Assembly: GCA_900556455.1 (NCBI GenBank)
Contig: USOV01000016.1
Location: forward strand, 1-21,658
Direction of reading: 5' to 3'
From: an uncultured Clostridium sp.
GTDB taxonomy: Bacteria > Bacillota > Clostridia > TANB77 > CAG-508
DNA length: 21,658 nt
Below, piece after piece: positions 8,566 through 15,425 of this stretch. A model generated the notes under the pieces. That model was given only the letters and a program-made list of their open reading frames with translations, did not search any database and had not been told where the DNA came from. Position 1 is the first letter of the stretch. Each line of letters opens with the position of its first letter. The position numbers were made by a program, and so were the translations under genes.

Positions 8566-9522
8566 TTATATTTGAGCATCATTTATTACATTGATTAATT
8601 TATTTGATAAATCATATGTAAGTTTTAACATATAAAAATATTTTTGTATTACTTCTTTATTTAATACTCCTTTTTTTAAATTTCCAACTTCAAACATTGC
8701 TCCAGAATGAAACCTTAAGTATATCTCGTTTTCTTTTATAACAATATCAAATTTCATATTCGCTTTATTTTCAAATTGCACCAATTCTTCCATAACATCT
8801 GCTGTTAATAATTGCATTCCAATAATTTTGTTTGAAGCTTTTACATCAAAATGTTTTTCAAATTCACTTGAATCCATGTTTAATCTATCTTTTTTAGAAA
8901 TTGTTCTGTCTTTCATTATTTTTAATTCACTATTAATAGATTTATCTATTACAATTTTAGCAAATAATCCATGAAATTTTGTAACTGTTTCTGTTTGTGT
9001 TTCACCCTCAGAATCTTTGTAAGTTCTCTCTTCTTGTGTTAGTACCTCAGCCATCTGGATATTATATTTGTTATTTATTTGTGCTTCAAAATAATCATCT
9101 GATTTATATTGATTATAATATTCATATTGAAGCTGTTCATATATATATTCTGGCATTCCATTTTGTGGTAAGTATTTTAAATTATCATAAAAATTACTCA
9201 TAATTTTGCTTATTACTACTTGTTTATATTTTGCAGTTAATTGTCTTTGTTTCTTACTATTTTTTCCGCACATTGTTATTATTGCAAAAATTATTATATT
9301 CATCATTAGAGCAAATATCATTATATATAGAAAGCTTATTGGTTCCAAATATGTGACATTTTTTAAAACCATTATTATAAAAAACATATCAATTATTAAG
9401 CATATTATTATAGCTATTTTTTTCATTTTTTCATTTTGTTTTTTTGCCTCTTGCCATAAAGTATCTAATTCATTATTGTCTGCATTTTGTAATTCTTTAT
9501 AAATCTCATCAAGCATTTTCAT
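8566..9522 (-). CDS. DUF3137 family membrane protein
   Basis: This 318-residue protein has an acidic N-terminal helix, two adjacent membrane helices (about 35-56 and 62-84), and then a cytoplasmic alpha/beta region containing EVLTQEERTYKD and FHGLFAKIVIDKS. These are features of the DUF3137 family, which frequently accompanies LemA. The biochemical function is unknown. The ATG at 9522 is preceded by GAGGA inside the end of lemA, and the two genes are 4 bp apart, so they are co-transcribed and probably coupled. The family call rests on overall pattern and context, not on a search. Confidence 0.75.
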   Translation of the reverse strand: MKMLDEIYKELQNADNNELDTLWQEAKKQNEKMKKIAIIICLIIDMFFIIMVLKNVTYLEPISFLYIMIFALMMNIIIFAIITMCGKNSKKQRQLTAKYKQVVISKIMSNFYDNLKYLPQNGMPEYIYEQLQYEYYNQYKSDDYFEAQINNKYNIQMAEVLTQEERTYKDSEGETQTETVTKFHGLFAKIVIDKSINSELKIMKDRTISKKDRLNMDSSEFEKHFDVKASNKIIGMQLLTADVMEELVQFENKANMKFDIVIKENEIYLRFHSGAMFEVGNLKKGVLNKEVIQKYFYMLKLTYDLSNKLINVINDAQI

Positions 9523-9526
9523 AAAA

Positions 9527-10063
9527 CTAATCCTCTAAATTTATATTAATATTTTCTCTTTTATATTCTTCTATTTCAAATAATTTTGCCTTTTTAAACT
9601 TAAACAAGCTTGCAATTACATTAGATGGTACTACGGCAATTTTATTATTATAAGCTGTAACTTCATTATTGTATATCCTTCTTGCTGCTTGTAATTGACT
9701 TTCTAATTTAGTTAGGCTTCTTTGTAAGTTTAAATATTGTTCACTTGATTTTAATTCTGGATAATTTTCTGCCACTGCTATAAGTTGGTTCATTTTGTTA
9801 TTTAAATTTTCAGCACTTTTGAGGTTACTTGTTTGTTTCATATATTCTGACCTTAAATTTGTAATTTCTGTAAATATGCTTTGTTCATGTTTTGAATATG
9901 CTTTTACACATTCCACTAAATTGGGAATTAGTTCAAACCTTTGATTTAAGTATACATCTATACCTGATTCTGCTTGTTTTACTTTATTTCTCGCCTTTAC
10001 TAAGCTATTGTATGTTATCAGTATAGTAATTAATAATATCGCAACTATAATTAATATTAACAC
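9527..10063 (-). CDS. lemA: LemA family protein
   Basis: LemA proteins have one N-terminal membrane helix and a long helical bundle outside it; their role is unclear. The 178-residue protein shows the helix at 1-18, then NSLVKARNKVKQAESGIDVYL and RFELIPNLVECVKAYSKHE, then AENYPELKSSEQYLNLQ, the core LemA signature, and ends in a charged tail. The start codon is GTG at 10063, with AGGAGA 7 bp upstream. It forms a two-gene unit with the DUF3137 gene, and both sit beside an HtpX-like protease, a combination suggesting a shared envelope-maintenance task. Confidence 0.92.
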   Translation of the reverse strand: MLILIIVAILLITILITYNSLVKARNKVKQAESGIDVYLNQRFELIPNLVECVKAYSKHEQSIFTEITNLRSEYMKQTSNLKSAENLNNKMNQLIAVAENYPELKSSEQYLNLQRSLTKLESQLQAARRIYNNEVTAYNNKIAVVPSNVIASLFKFKKAKLFEIEEYKRENININLED

Positions 10064-10114
10064 TTTTTTCTCTCCTTTTATAATTTTTCAATTATTACTA
10101 TATTTTTAAAGATT

Positions 10115-10137
10115 AGCCCCCAGTATAACCAGGGGCT
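10115..10137 (-). terminator. Hairpin downstream of the 76-residue orphan gene
   Basis: AGCCCC and GGGGCT pair around a loop with mismatches. It is followed on the plus strand by TTTT, but on the minus strand only by a weak U-rich stretch. The core GTATAACC is shared with the hairpin at 8531-8555. It may be a terminator or a small dispersed hairpin. Confidence 0.5.
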
Positions 10138-10145
10138 TTTGGTTC

Positions 10146-10376
10146 CTACTTGTTATGAGTAATTTTCCACCAGGGTGCTTGAGAGTCTTCAACCGTCTTT
10201 CCGTGCTTTTCCAGTAAGACTCTTACATTAGGTCTTACATTCTTGCAAAAGAAGGTCTCCTCTTTTCTCATCATAAACAGAATCCATTTGAGCTGGATTT
10301 CGTCCAGTACCTGGTTACGGTGGCTTACCTTCCGACTGTAGATAGACTTTTCCTTAATAATCCGCCGTTTTTCCAT
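10146..10376 (-). CDS. Orphan 76-residue basic protein, higher GC, likely acquired
   Basis: I do not recognise this protein. It is short and basic, with no membrane segment and one Cys; it ends APWWKITHNK and is rich in Arg, Lys and Val in the middle (NVRPNVRVLLEKHGKTVED). A strong TAGGAGGG ribosome binding site precedes the ATG, and a near-consensus promoter lies about 50 bp upstream, so it looks like a real expressed gene. Base composition is clearly higher in GC than its neighbours, and it prefers AAG, CAG and CTG where they use AAA, CAA and TTA, a sign of recent transfer. It contains three in-frame CGG codons, two of them adjacent at codons 4-5, a codon the native genes here avoid. Confidence 0.65.
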   Translation of the reverse strand: MEKRRIIKEKSIYSRKVSHRNQVLDEIQLKWILFMMRKEETFFCKNVRPNVRVLLEKHGKTVEDSQAPWWKITHNK

Positions 10377-10424
10377 TGTAGGTCCCTCCTAATTTCTTGC
10401 CTTAAGCAAGTTGTTTAGGAAATA

Positions 10425-10453
10425 ATTGTATCATAAATTCAATGTAATATCAA
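10425..10453 (-). promoter_or_regulatory. Promoter of the 76-residue orphan gene
   Basis: Minus strand TTGATA, 17 bp, TACAAT. The leader carries a short hairpin (CTTGC / GCAAG, 10396-10410) just ahead of the TAGGAGGG ribosome binding site. Confidence 0.65.
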
Positions 10454-10501
10454 GGCTAAAATTACGACGATTTCTTACATATACATGCTATGATATAAAA
10501 A

Positions 10502-10541
10502 TAAATAGTTGCACTCCAATTTTTGGAACTACAACTATTTA
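10502..10541 (-). terminator. Terminator of the cytidylate-kinase-like gene
   Basis: A 10-bp outer stem (TAAATAGTTG / CAACTATTTA) with an inner TCCA/TGGA stem is followed on the minus strand by TTTTTATAT, directly after the stop codon region. Confidence 0.8.
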
Positions 10542-10546
10542 CTTTT

Positions 10547-11206
10547 TTATTTAATTTTTTCTTTTACATACTCGCATATAATATTTACTATTTTCTCATT
10601 TCCGATTGAGCAATCAAGACATATATCGTAGTTTGCTTTATCTCCCCATTTTCTATTAGCTATAACTTCATAATAAGTAGCCCTTGATTTATCTGATTCA
10701 TTTATATGTTTTTTTGCTTCATTATATGTATCTTTGTACATTTCTTTTACTTTATTTATTCTATATTCGATTGGCGCATATAGGAATATTTTTATTAAAT
10801 TTGGATTATCCTTTAAGAAATAATCTGAACTTCTGCCAACAATTACGCAATCACTCTTTGATGATATCATTCTGATTGTTTCTGCCTGTTTTAATATATA
10901 ATCTCTTTCAGCATCTAAAGATAAATAAAAATTATACAAATCATCATTGCTATATTTATTTTCAATTAAAGAATTTTCAACTGCAAATTCTTTGATTTCT
11001 TCTTTATCATAAAATTTTATTCTCAGTTTTTCTGCCACGCTTCTTGCAATTTCTTTACCACCAGTTCCATGTTGTCTTGAAATTGATATAATTAATTTTG
11101 TATCTTTTAGTTCTTTAGTTTTATTTTCATCTATAATTATAATTTTCTCTTTATATGCATTTTTCAATATAAATATAGATATTGTAGCAGTTAGTACTTC
11201 TGCCAT
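10547..11206 (-). CDS. Cytidylate kinase-like family protein
   Basis: This 219-residue P-loop protein resembles the cytidylate kinase-like family, in which a short nucleotide-kinase fold begins with a segment like ISISRQHGTGGKEIA (here about 40-54). Other family-like parts are KLRIKFYDKEEI, CVIVGRSSDYFLKDNPN and IFLYAPIEYRINKV. The substrate is unknown. The N-terminus is odd: about 38 residues precede the P-loop strand, where relatives usually start a few residues before it. The ATG used here has no ribosome binding site. The well-spaced AGAAGGAG serves an ATG at 11229 that is out of frame by one base, with an A8 run between (see findings). The leader holds a promoter and a terminator-like hairpin. 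Confidence 0.75.
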   Translation of the reverse strand: MAEVLTATISIFILKNAYKEKIIIIDENKTKELKDTKLIISISRQHGTGGKEIARSVAEKLRIKFYDKEEIKEFAVENSLIENKYSNDDLYNFYLSLDAERDYILKQAETIRMISSKSDCVIVGRSSDYFLKDNPNLIKIFLYAPIEYRINKVKEMYKDTYNEAKKHINESDKSRATYYEVIANRKWGDKANYDICLDCSIGNEKIVNIICEYVKEKIK

Positions 11207-11248
11207 TTTGTTTTTTTTGTTTTTTCCATTCTATACACTCCTTCTATT

Positions 11249-11291
11249 TTTTAAGCAAAAAAATAACGTAAGTCCTTTTTCTGGACTTACG
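11249..11291 (-). terminator. Terminator or attenuator in the leader of the kinase-like gene
   Basis: A 9-bp perfect stem (CGTAAGTCC at 11267-11275, GGACTTACG at 11283-11291) is followed on the minus strand by TTATTTTTTT. It lies about 20 bases after a predicted transcription start and ahead of the gene, so most transcripts could end as a roughly 60-nt RNA. Confidence 0.7.
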
Positions 11292-11314
11292 CTTTCGCTA
11301 CACGATATGCATGT

Positions 11315-11323
11315 ATTATAGCA
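11315..11323 (-). promoter_or_regulatory. Extended -10 promoter of the kinase-like gene leader
   Basis: Minus strand TGCTATAAT is a perfect extended -10 element. ATTACA lies 18 bp upstream as a weak -35. Transcription would begin near 11308. Confidence 0.65.
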
Positions 11324-11403
11324 CAAATTTTGCTTTTGTGTAATACTTTTTTTAAAAAATTTTTATTCTTTAATTCAAATTGGTAAATTGCTATTATTGT
11401 AAT

Positions 11404-11420
11404 GGAGCACACTTTGCTCC
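11404..11420 (-). terminator. Weak hairpin after the DUF1697 gene
   Basis: A 6-bp stem (GGAGCA / TGCTCC, loop 5 nt) lies just past the stop codon. There is no clear U tract on the minus strand, so its terminator role is uncertain. Confidence 0.35.
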
Positions 11421-11443
11421 TCTACAATTAATTTATATTTTTA

Positions 11444-12004
11444 TTAGGCAGATAAATTCCTATTCATACATATTTCTAATATTTTTTTCATGGTATTGGC
11501 TGTTCTTATTGTAATTTTGTCTTTTATATATGTACTTGCTGTTTTACTCCACCAATTTGATTTCCTATAATTCTTTAAGTCATATGACCAAAATATAGAA
11601 TTATTGTATTCCTTTATTTTTTCAATATCTTCTTTTGGATTTCCAACAGCATTATAAACCTCTTCATAGTTGGTAGGAGGAATTATAAAAATTAAATTGT
11701 CATATATATCCTTATTATCTGTTCCCCACCATTTAGGCTTGTTATTTAGTATCTCTTCAAGTTCTAATGCGCTTATAATAAAAATCGGTATATCAAGATT
11801 AAACTTATTTTTTATCATTTTATAAATGTCTTCCCTTATAGTTTCTTTATTGTTTATGTTACATTCAAAAATGACATTACCACTATTAAGATAAGTTATG
11901 ACGTTTTTGTAATTGTTGTCTTCAAATTCTTTCTTTAATTCAGCCATTGAAATTTTATTTTTGCCACTTATATTTATTCCTCTTAGTAGAGCTATATATT
12001 TCAT
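11444..12004 (-). CDS. DUF1697 family protein
   Basis: The 186-residue protein begins MKYIALLRGINISGKNKISM, with MAELKKEFE and VITYLNSGNVIFE following. This is the hallmark of DUF1697, a widespread small cytoplasmic family without an established function. The middle part has ALELEEILNNKPKWW, and the C-terminus has WSKTASTYIKDKITIRTANT, also family-typical. Length is normal. The ribosome binding site is weak (GAAAGTGTGA). It stands alone on the minus strand, separated by about 70 bp from the upstream flavin reductase-like gene, so partial read-through is possible. Confidence 0.9.
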   Translation of the reverse strand: MKYIALLRGINISGKNKISMAELKKEFEDNNYKNVITYLNSGNVIFECNINNKETIREDIYKMIKNKFNLDIPIFIISALELEEILNNKPKWWGTDNKDIYDNLIFIIPPTNYEEVYNAVGNPKEDIEKIKEYNNSIFWSYDLKNYRKSNWWSKTASTYIKDKITIRTANTMKKILEICMNRNLSA

Positions 12005-12071
12005 ATTAAATCACACTTTCAAATTACTATTTTACTAATCTCATATACTTCATATTTTTATTACATTGTTA

Positions 12072-12617
12072 TTATAATTTCAGTCCATCTTTAAATGCTT
12101 CTCCAACAACATCTCCTAAGACTCTGTATGTGTTGCTAGTCATATCAAATGTAATTATTTCCATTTTATCAACATCAATATTGCCGTTTTCATCTAAATA
12201 TGCTTCATCAACTGAACAATTTACAACTTTTCCTATTAATTCCCCATCTTCGAATGAGTCAACTACACATTCTAATGTTAATGGATATTCTTCAATAATT
12301 GGAGCATCTACAAACTTTGATTTTGTAACATGTACTCCTGTTTTTGCAATTTTGTCTTCTTTATTTCCTGATACAACTCCAAAATAGTCTGATATTTTTT
12401 CTGTTTTCTTTGTTGCAAAACCTACTGTGAATGCCTTTTTTAGTTCTAAATTTTCTGTTGTTTTATGTTTTGATAGAGAAATATAGATTTTTCCGTAATC
12501 ATGTATTCCTCCCCATGCTGCATTCATTACATTAGCCTTTCCGTCCTTGTCATAAGTTCCAATCATTAAAACTGGAAGTGGTAAAAAATTCATTTTATTT
12601 CCTAAATCTTTTCTCAT
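12072..12617 (-). CDS. Flavin reductase-like (FMN-binding split-barrel) protein
   Basis: The 181-residue protein belongs to the flavin reductase-like, FMN-binding split-barrel group common in anaerobes. Supporting segments are the N-terminal PLPVLMIGTYDKDGKANVMNAAWGG, then ISLSKHKTTENLELKKAFTVGFA, and a long HVTKSKFVDAPIIEEYPLTLECVV. Such proteins bind FMN and pass electrons between NAD(P)H or other donors and flavins; the partner here is unknown. AGGAGG is well placed before the ATG. It appears monocistronic, with tag upstream and the DUF1697 gene downstream. No residues look abnormal. Confidence 0.88.
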   Translation of the reverse strand: MRKDLGNKMNFLPLPVLMIGTYDKDGKANVMNAAWGGIHDYGKIYISLSKHKTTENLELKKAFTVGFATKKTEKISDYFGVVSGNKEDKIAKTGVHVTKSKFVDAPIIEEYPLTLECVVDSFEDGELIGKVVNCSVDEAYLDENGNIDVDKMEIITFDMTSNTYRVLGDVVGEAFKDGLKL

Positions 12618-12682
12618 AATTTTCCTCCTATAATCTTTTTATGTAGCTATATTGTATCACTTGATGTTGCTTTTTGTACATA

Positions 12683-13231
12683 TTATTTATTGTTTTCTTT
12701 ATATAAAAAACATTCATTGTCATGTGAATATATAACCCCTATTGCTTGTAAATAAGAATAAATAATTGTGCTTCCTACAAACTTCATTCCTCTTTTTTGT
12801 AAATCTTTTGACAGATTATCAGATAATGAATTCGTTGTTTTATCTGTTTCATAAATAGTTTTTCCATTTGTAAAAGTTTTTAAATAATTATAAAAACTTC
12901 CATATTCCTTTTGTATTTCTTTAAATATTTTGCTATTATTTATTGTCGCATTTATTTTCAATTTATTTCTTATAATCTCTTTATTTCCTAACAGTTCTTG
13001 TATATTATCACTGTCATATTGGCATATTTTGTCTATATCAAATTTGTCAAAAGCCTTTCTGAAACTCTCTCTTTTATTTAGTACACATTCCCATGATAAA
13101 CCCGCTTGAAATGGCTCTAATATCAACATTTCATATAAATATTTATCATCAAAATTTGGTTTGCACCATTCTTCATCATGATATTTTACATATAGTTCAT
13201 TTTTTAAGTTGCACCACTTACATCTTTTCAT
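12683..13231 (-). CDS. tag: DNA-3-methyladenine glycosylase I (Tag)
   Basis: Tag removes 3-methyladenine from alkylated DNA, starting base-excision repair. The 182-residue length is normal. The zinc-binding pattern is present: Cys4, His18 in YHDEEW, then His170 and Cys174 in SHDNEC. The helix-hairpin-helix-type core has FQAGLSWECVLNKRESFRKAF, and KRGMKFVGSTIIYSYLQAIGVI is the typical C-terminal segment. AAAGGAGG precedes the ATG. It stands alone with its own gaps on either side. Confidence 0.94.
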   Translation of the reverse strand: MKRCKWCNLKNELYVKYHDEEWCKPNFDDKYLYEMLILEPFQAGLSWECVLNKRESFRKAFDKFDIDKICQYDSDNIQELLGNKEIIRNKLKINATINNSKIFKEIQKEYGSFYNYLKTFTNGKTIYETDKTTNSLSDNLSKDLQKRGMKFVGSTIIYSYLQAIGVIYSHDNECFLYKENNK

Positions 13232-13400
13232 TTTATGCCTCCTTTACTACCTCACTTTTGGTAACTCCATGTTTTTTCCTTATAACAAAATGAGATTTTA
13301 TTTGTAATTTTTATACCTTTTATTAAACTTACTCTAGTAATTATGTCCTTTTAAAATTAAAATACAATAACAATTTATTTTTTTTAACTTTATTATAGAA

Positions 13401-13429
13401 ATAGGTAGAGAATTAAATTCTCTACCTAT
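13401..13429 (-). terminator. Long perfect inverted repeat after the membrane orphan
   Basis: Two 14-nt arms (ATAGGTAGAGAATT / AATTCTCTACCTAT) are separated by one base. The tail on the minus strand is only moderately U-rich (TTTCTATAAT). It is probably a terminator; an imprecise copy of a small inverted-repeat element is the alternative. The rest of this 234-bp gap shows no gene. Confidence 0.6.
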
Positions 13430-13465
13430 CATAAAGATAGCAATAAAACAGACTTTAAAAAAACA

Positions 13466-14068
13466 TTAATGTTTTCCTGGTTTCTTTGTAGAGGATTTTA
13501 TTGTATCAAAAACACCATATGTAACTTCTGAAATAGTAATACAATCCTCTTCAAGAATGTCAATTATAGGATGAAGAAATAATACACTAACAATTAGCAA
13601 AGTTTTAAGCCAGAATCTCGCAGGGAGAAGAACAACAATTATAACAAATGCGGCCAAAATTATTGTATTAAACACCAAAGCAAATTTGCTATAACTTTTC
13701 CGTAAAAAAATGTTATTTGCTGTACAGTCTGGAGCCGAAAAAAATGCTATTGTAGTAATGGCTGTAGTAATGGCAGCCCATTTTAGGTTTGTAAAAATTG
13801 CAACTGCTAACAGGACCAAATTCATTCCCAAATAAGCATATGCAAGACCTATACTACAATATAAGTCAAAATACCCATAAATGGACACCGTTACGTAGTG
13901 GATTACCGCAAGTATAGTGAATACCAAACCTATTTCTGGTGCCAACCACCAAATAAGCATTAAGTTAATTACAAGAGACAAGAAATAATACCATTGTTCA
14001 TTTCCTTCTCCTGCAAATCCACATTCGCCTCCTACAATATACCGATAAATTCTAAGAAATTTCTTCAT
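13466..14068 (-). CDS. Multi-pass membrane protein of unknown function
   Basis: I do not recognise this 200-residue protein. About six hydrophobic segments are visible (roughly 27-45, 47-65, 72-90, 92-112, 126-147 and 149-168). They are preceded by a short basic N-terminus with a VGGECGFAGEGNEQW segment and followed by an acidic, then Lys-rich tail ending KKPGKH. A CxxN motif in SAPDCTANN lies in a loop. The ATG has AGGAGG about 11 bp upstream. Its base composition is somewhat higher in GC than the flanking genes, and it reads straight through two in-frame CGG codons (codons 9 and 123). Together these hint at an acquired gene. It is not an AgrB or a known transporter as far as I can tell. Confidence 0.7.
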   Translation of the reverse strand: MKKFLRIYRYIVGGECGFAGEGNEQWYYFLSLVINLMLIWWLAPEIGLVFTILAVIHYVTVSIYGYFDLYCSIGLAYAYLGMNLVLLAVAIFTNLKWAAITTAITTIAFFSAPDCTANNIFLRKSYSKFALVFNTIILAAFVIIVVLLPARFWLKTLLIVSVLFLHPIIDILEEDCITISEVTYGVFDTIKSSTKKPGKH

Positions 14069-14259
14069 TTTAGTTTATTCCTCCTAAAATTATAGATGAA
14101 TTTATGGTTGTCTGTTTATATATGCTATCCTTATTTTATTTCCTTAAAATAATAATTTTATAATAACTGCCTATATATCAGCCTGCAAAACAGGATTAAA
14201 AAATTTTGACTAGAACACTTTATCACTTTTTATTGATTTTTTCAAGTTTTTTTCTAGTA

Positions 14260-14958
14260 CTATCTACTTTCCTGCTCCTTATGGTCCATACTTTCTTCAT
14301 ATAGGTTTTTATTATTTTTATCTATATTAGTAATTCTAGGTGATTCCTTTATTAAAGCTTTTTCTTTATCTGAAAGTTCCCATGATTTTTTTTCACTTTT
14401 CTGCATCGGACTTACTGTTGTAGTTTCTGGAATTTGTTTTGTTCCTCTTAAATATGAAAGTAGTCTTTTTTTCAAATCAAATGCAAAAGGTTTTCTTGAT
14501 GAATACATTTCTTCATGGTAGTAAATGTCTGGTTCAACATCTTCAAATAGTTCTGGATTTGTTAAAATTTGTGTTGCTGTATTTAACCACTCTGTTGAAT
14601 TAGTTTTCATGCTTCTATAGGCAACATATTTTCCTCTTATGTGGTCATCTGTAAAATTAGTTGATACTCCTTGTTTAGATAGAATTTTACCAATTTTCCT
14701 TGCAATATTTATATTCTCATCTGTTATTTTCAAAGTAACATATGCACTTTGAACTCCATGTCCGGAACAACAGAAAATGCTTGGAAGTCCACTCTTGTAA
14801 GACTGTCTTAAAAATTCTGTTAAATTAATATCTCCTTCTCCAAATTGTTTGAACATTTCTTCTCTCTCTTCTTCTGTCAAATCTTCTAATTCTATATGTC
14901 CTGCTGATGACTCTACATCTTTTTCTAATTTATTTATTATCCATGATTTAATTCCCAT
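14260..14958 (-). CDS. Uncharacterised 232-residue protein with CCSGHG motif
   Basis: I do not recognise this soluble, charged protein. It starts MGIKSWIINKLEKDVE, has an acidic helix (EDLTEEEREEMFKQFGEG), then a compact core with IFCCSGHGVQSAYVTLKI and later DDHIRGKYVAYRS, and a disordered Lys/Glu/Ser-rich tail of about 60 residues. The two Cys and the His in CCSGHG and the DDH segment could form a metal or active site, but this is a guess. AGGAGG is well placed before the ATG and a plausible promoter lies upstream, so expression is likely. Codon use is native. It stands alone. Confidence 0.75.
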   Translation of the reverse strand: MGIKSWIINKLEKDVESSAGHIELEDLTEEEREEMFKQFGEGDINLTEFLRQSYKSGLPSIFCCSGHGVQSAYVTLKITDENINIARKIGKILSKQGVSTNFTDDHIRGKYVAYRSMKTNSTEWLNTATQILTNPELFEDVEPDIYYHEEMYSSRKPFAFDLKKRLLSYLRGTKQIPETTTVSPMQKSEKKSWELSDKEKALIKESPRITNIDKNNKNLYEESMDHKEQESR

Positions 14959-14998
14959 AATTAAACCTCCTAATTAATTTTATAAATCAATTTATTAA

Positions 14999-15026
14999 AG
15001 TATATTACATTTATAAAAAAATGCAA
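14999..15026 (-). promoter_or_regulatory. Possible promoter of the 232-residue gene
   Basis: Minus strand TTGCAT, 16 bp, TATACT, about 40 bp before the ATG. The match is moderate in very AT-rich sequence. Confidence 0.4.
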
Positions 15027-15139
15027 TATAAAATTTCAAAATTCAAATAAAAAAGGCCCTCTTTTTAGGAAAAAAATGTTGGGCTTTAAATTATATTTAA
15101 TAAATTGAACAACTATTTAAAGAAATTTTCAAAAAAACA

Positions 15140-15169
15140 TTGACAGACACCTAAAATTAGTAGTATAAT
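15140..15169 (+). promoter_or_regulatory. Promoter of tRNA-Leu
   Basis: Consensus TTGACA, 18 bp, consensus TATAAT. Both hexamers are perfect, as expected of a strong stable-RNA promoter. Transcription would begin about 30 bases before the mature tRNA. Confidence 0.85.
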
Positions 15170-15207
15170 TGCAAATGTCGTAAGAATATAGCCAGTTCAT
15201 TAAATAT

Positions 15208-15295
15208 GCAGATGTGGCGGAACTGGTAGACGCACAGGACTTAAAATCCTGCGGTTGAATAAACCGTGCCGGTTCGATTCCGGCCATCTGCACCA
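15208..15295 (+). tRNA. tRNA-Leu(UAA)
   Basis: A class II tRNA of 88 nt including an encoded CCA. The acceptor stem GCAGATG pairs with CATCTGC. The anticodon stem CAGGA/TCCTG holds loop CTTAAAA with anticodon TAA (15242-15244), a long variable arm follows, and the T loop is TTCGATT. It has its own consensus promoter and terminator. It has no intron, although this is the tRNA that carries a group I intron in cyanobacteria. Confidence 0.97.
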
Positions 15296-15336
15296 AGAAA
15301 GAATAAGAATTTCTTATTCTTTCTTTTTTTATTTTA
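15296..15336 (+). terminator. Terminator of tRNA-Leu
   Basis: A perfect 14-bp stem (AGAAAGAATAAGAA / TTCTTATTCTTTCT, one-base loop in the simplest pairing) begins right after the CCA and is followed by a T7 run. Confidence 0.9.
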
Positions 15337-15346
15337 ATAACAATAC

Positions 15347-15378
15347 AGCCGGTCACATGTATTTACATGTGACCGGCT
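15347..15378. repeat. GC-rich 15-bp palindrome downstream of mltG
   Basis: Perfect arms (AGCCGGTCACATGTA at 15347-15361 and TACATGTGACCGGCT at 15364-15378) are separated by two bases. The GC content stands out against this AT-rich window. It lies between tRNA-Leu and the end of mltG. It may terminate mltG on the minus strand, although no good U tract follows. Confidence 0.7.
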
Positions 15379-15425
15379 TGCAGTTTAAGCAATAGCTAAA
15401 CAGAAAAACTATTTTATAATTTATT

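Noticed and set aside
15039..15100. Possible hairpin AAAGGCCC ... GGGCTTT between the 232-residue gene and tRNA-Leu
   Set aside because: The arms pair only with a bulge around a long loop, and no gene end lies beside it in the right orientation.
15129..15356. Minus-strand reading frame of 75 codons containing MAGIEPARFIQPQDFKSCAS
   Set aside because: It is the antisense of tRNA-Leu; this type of false protein is common where tRNA-Leu genes are translated on the wrong strand.
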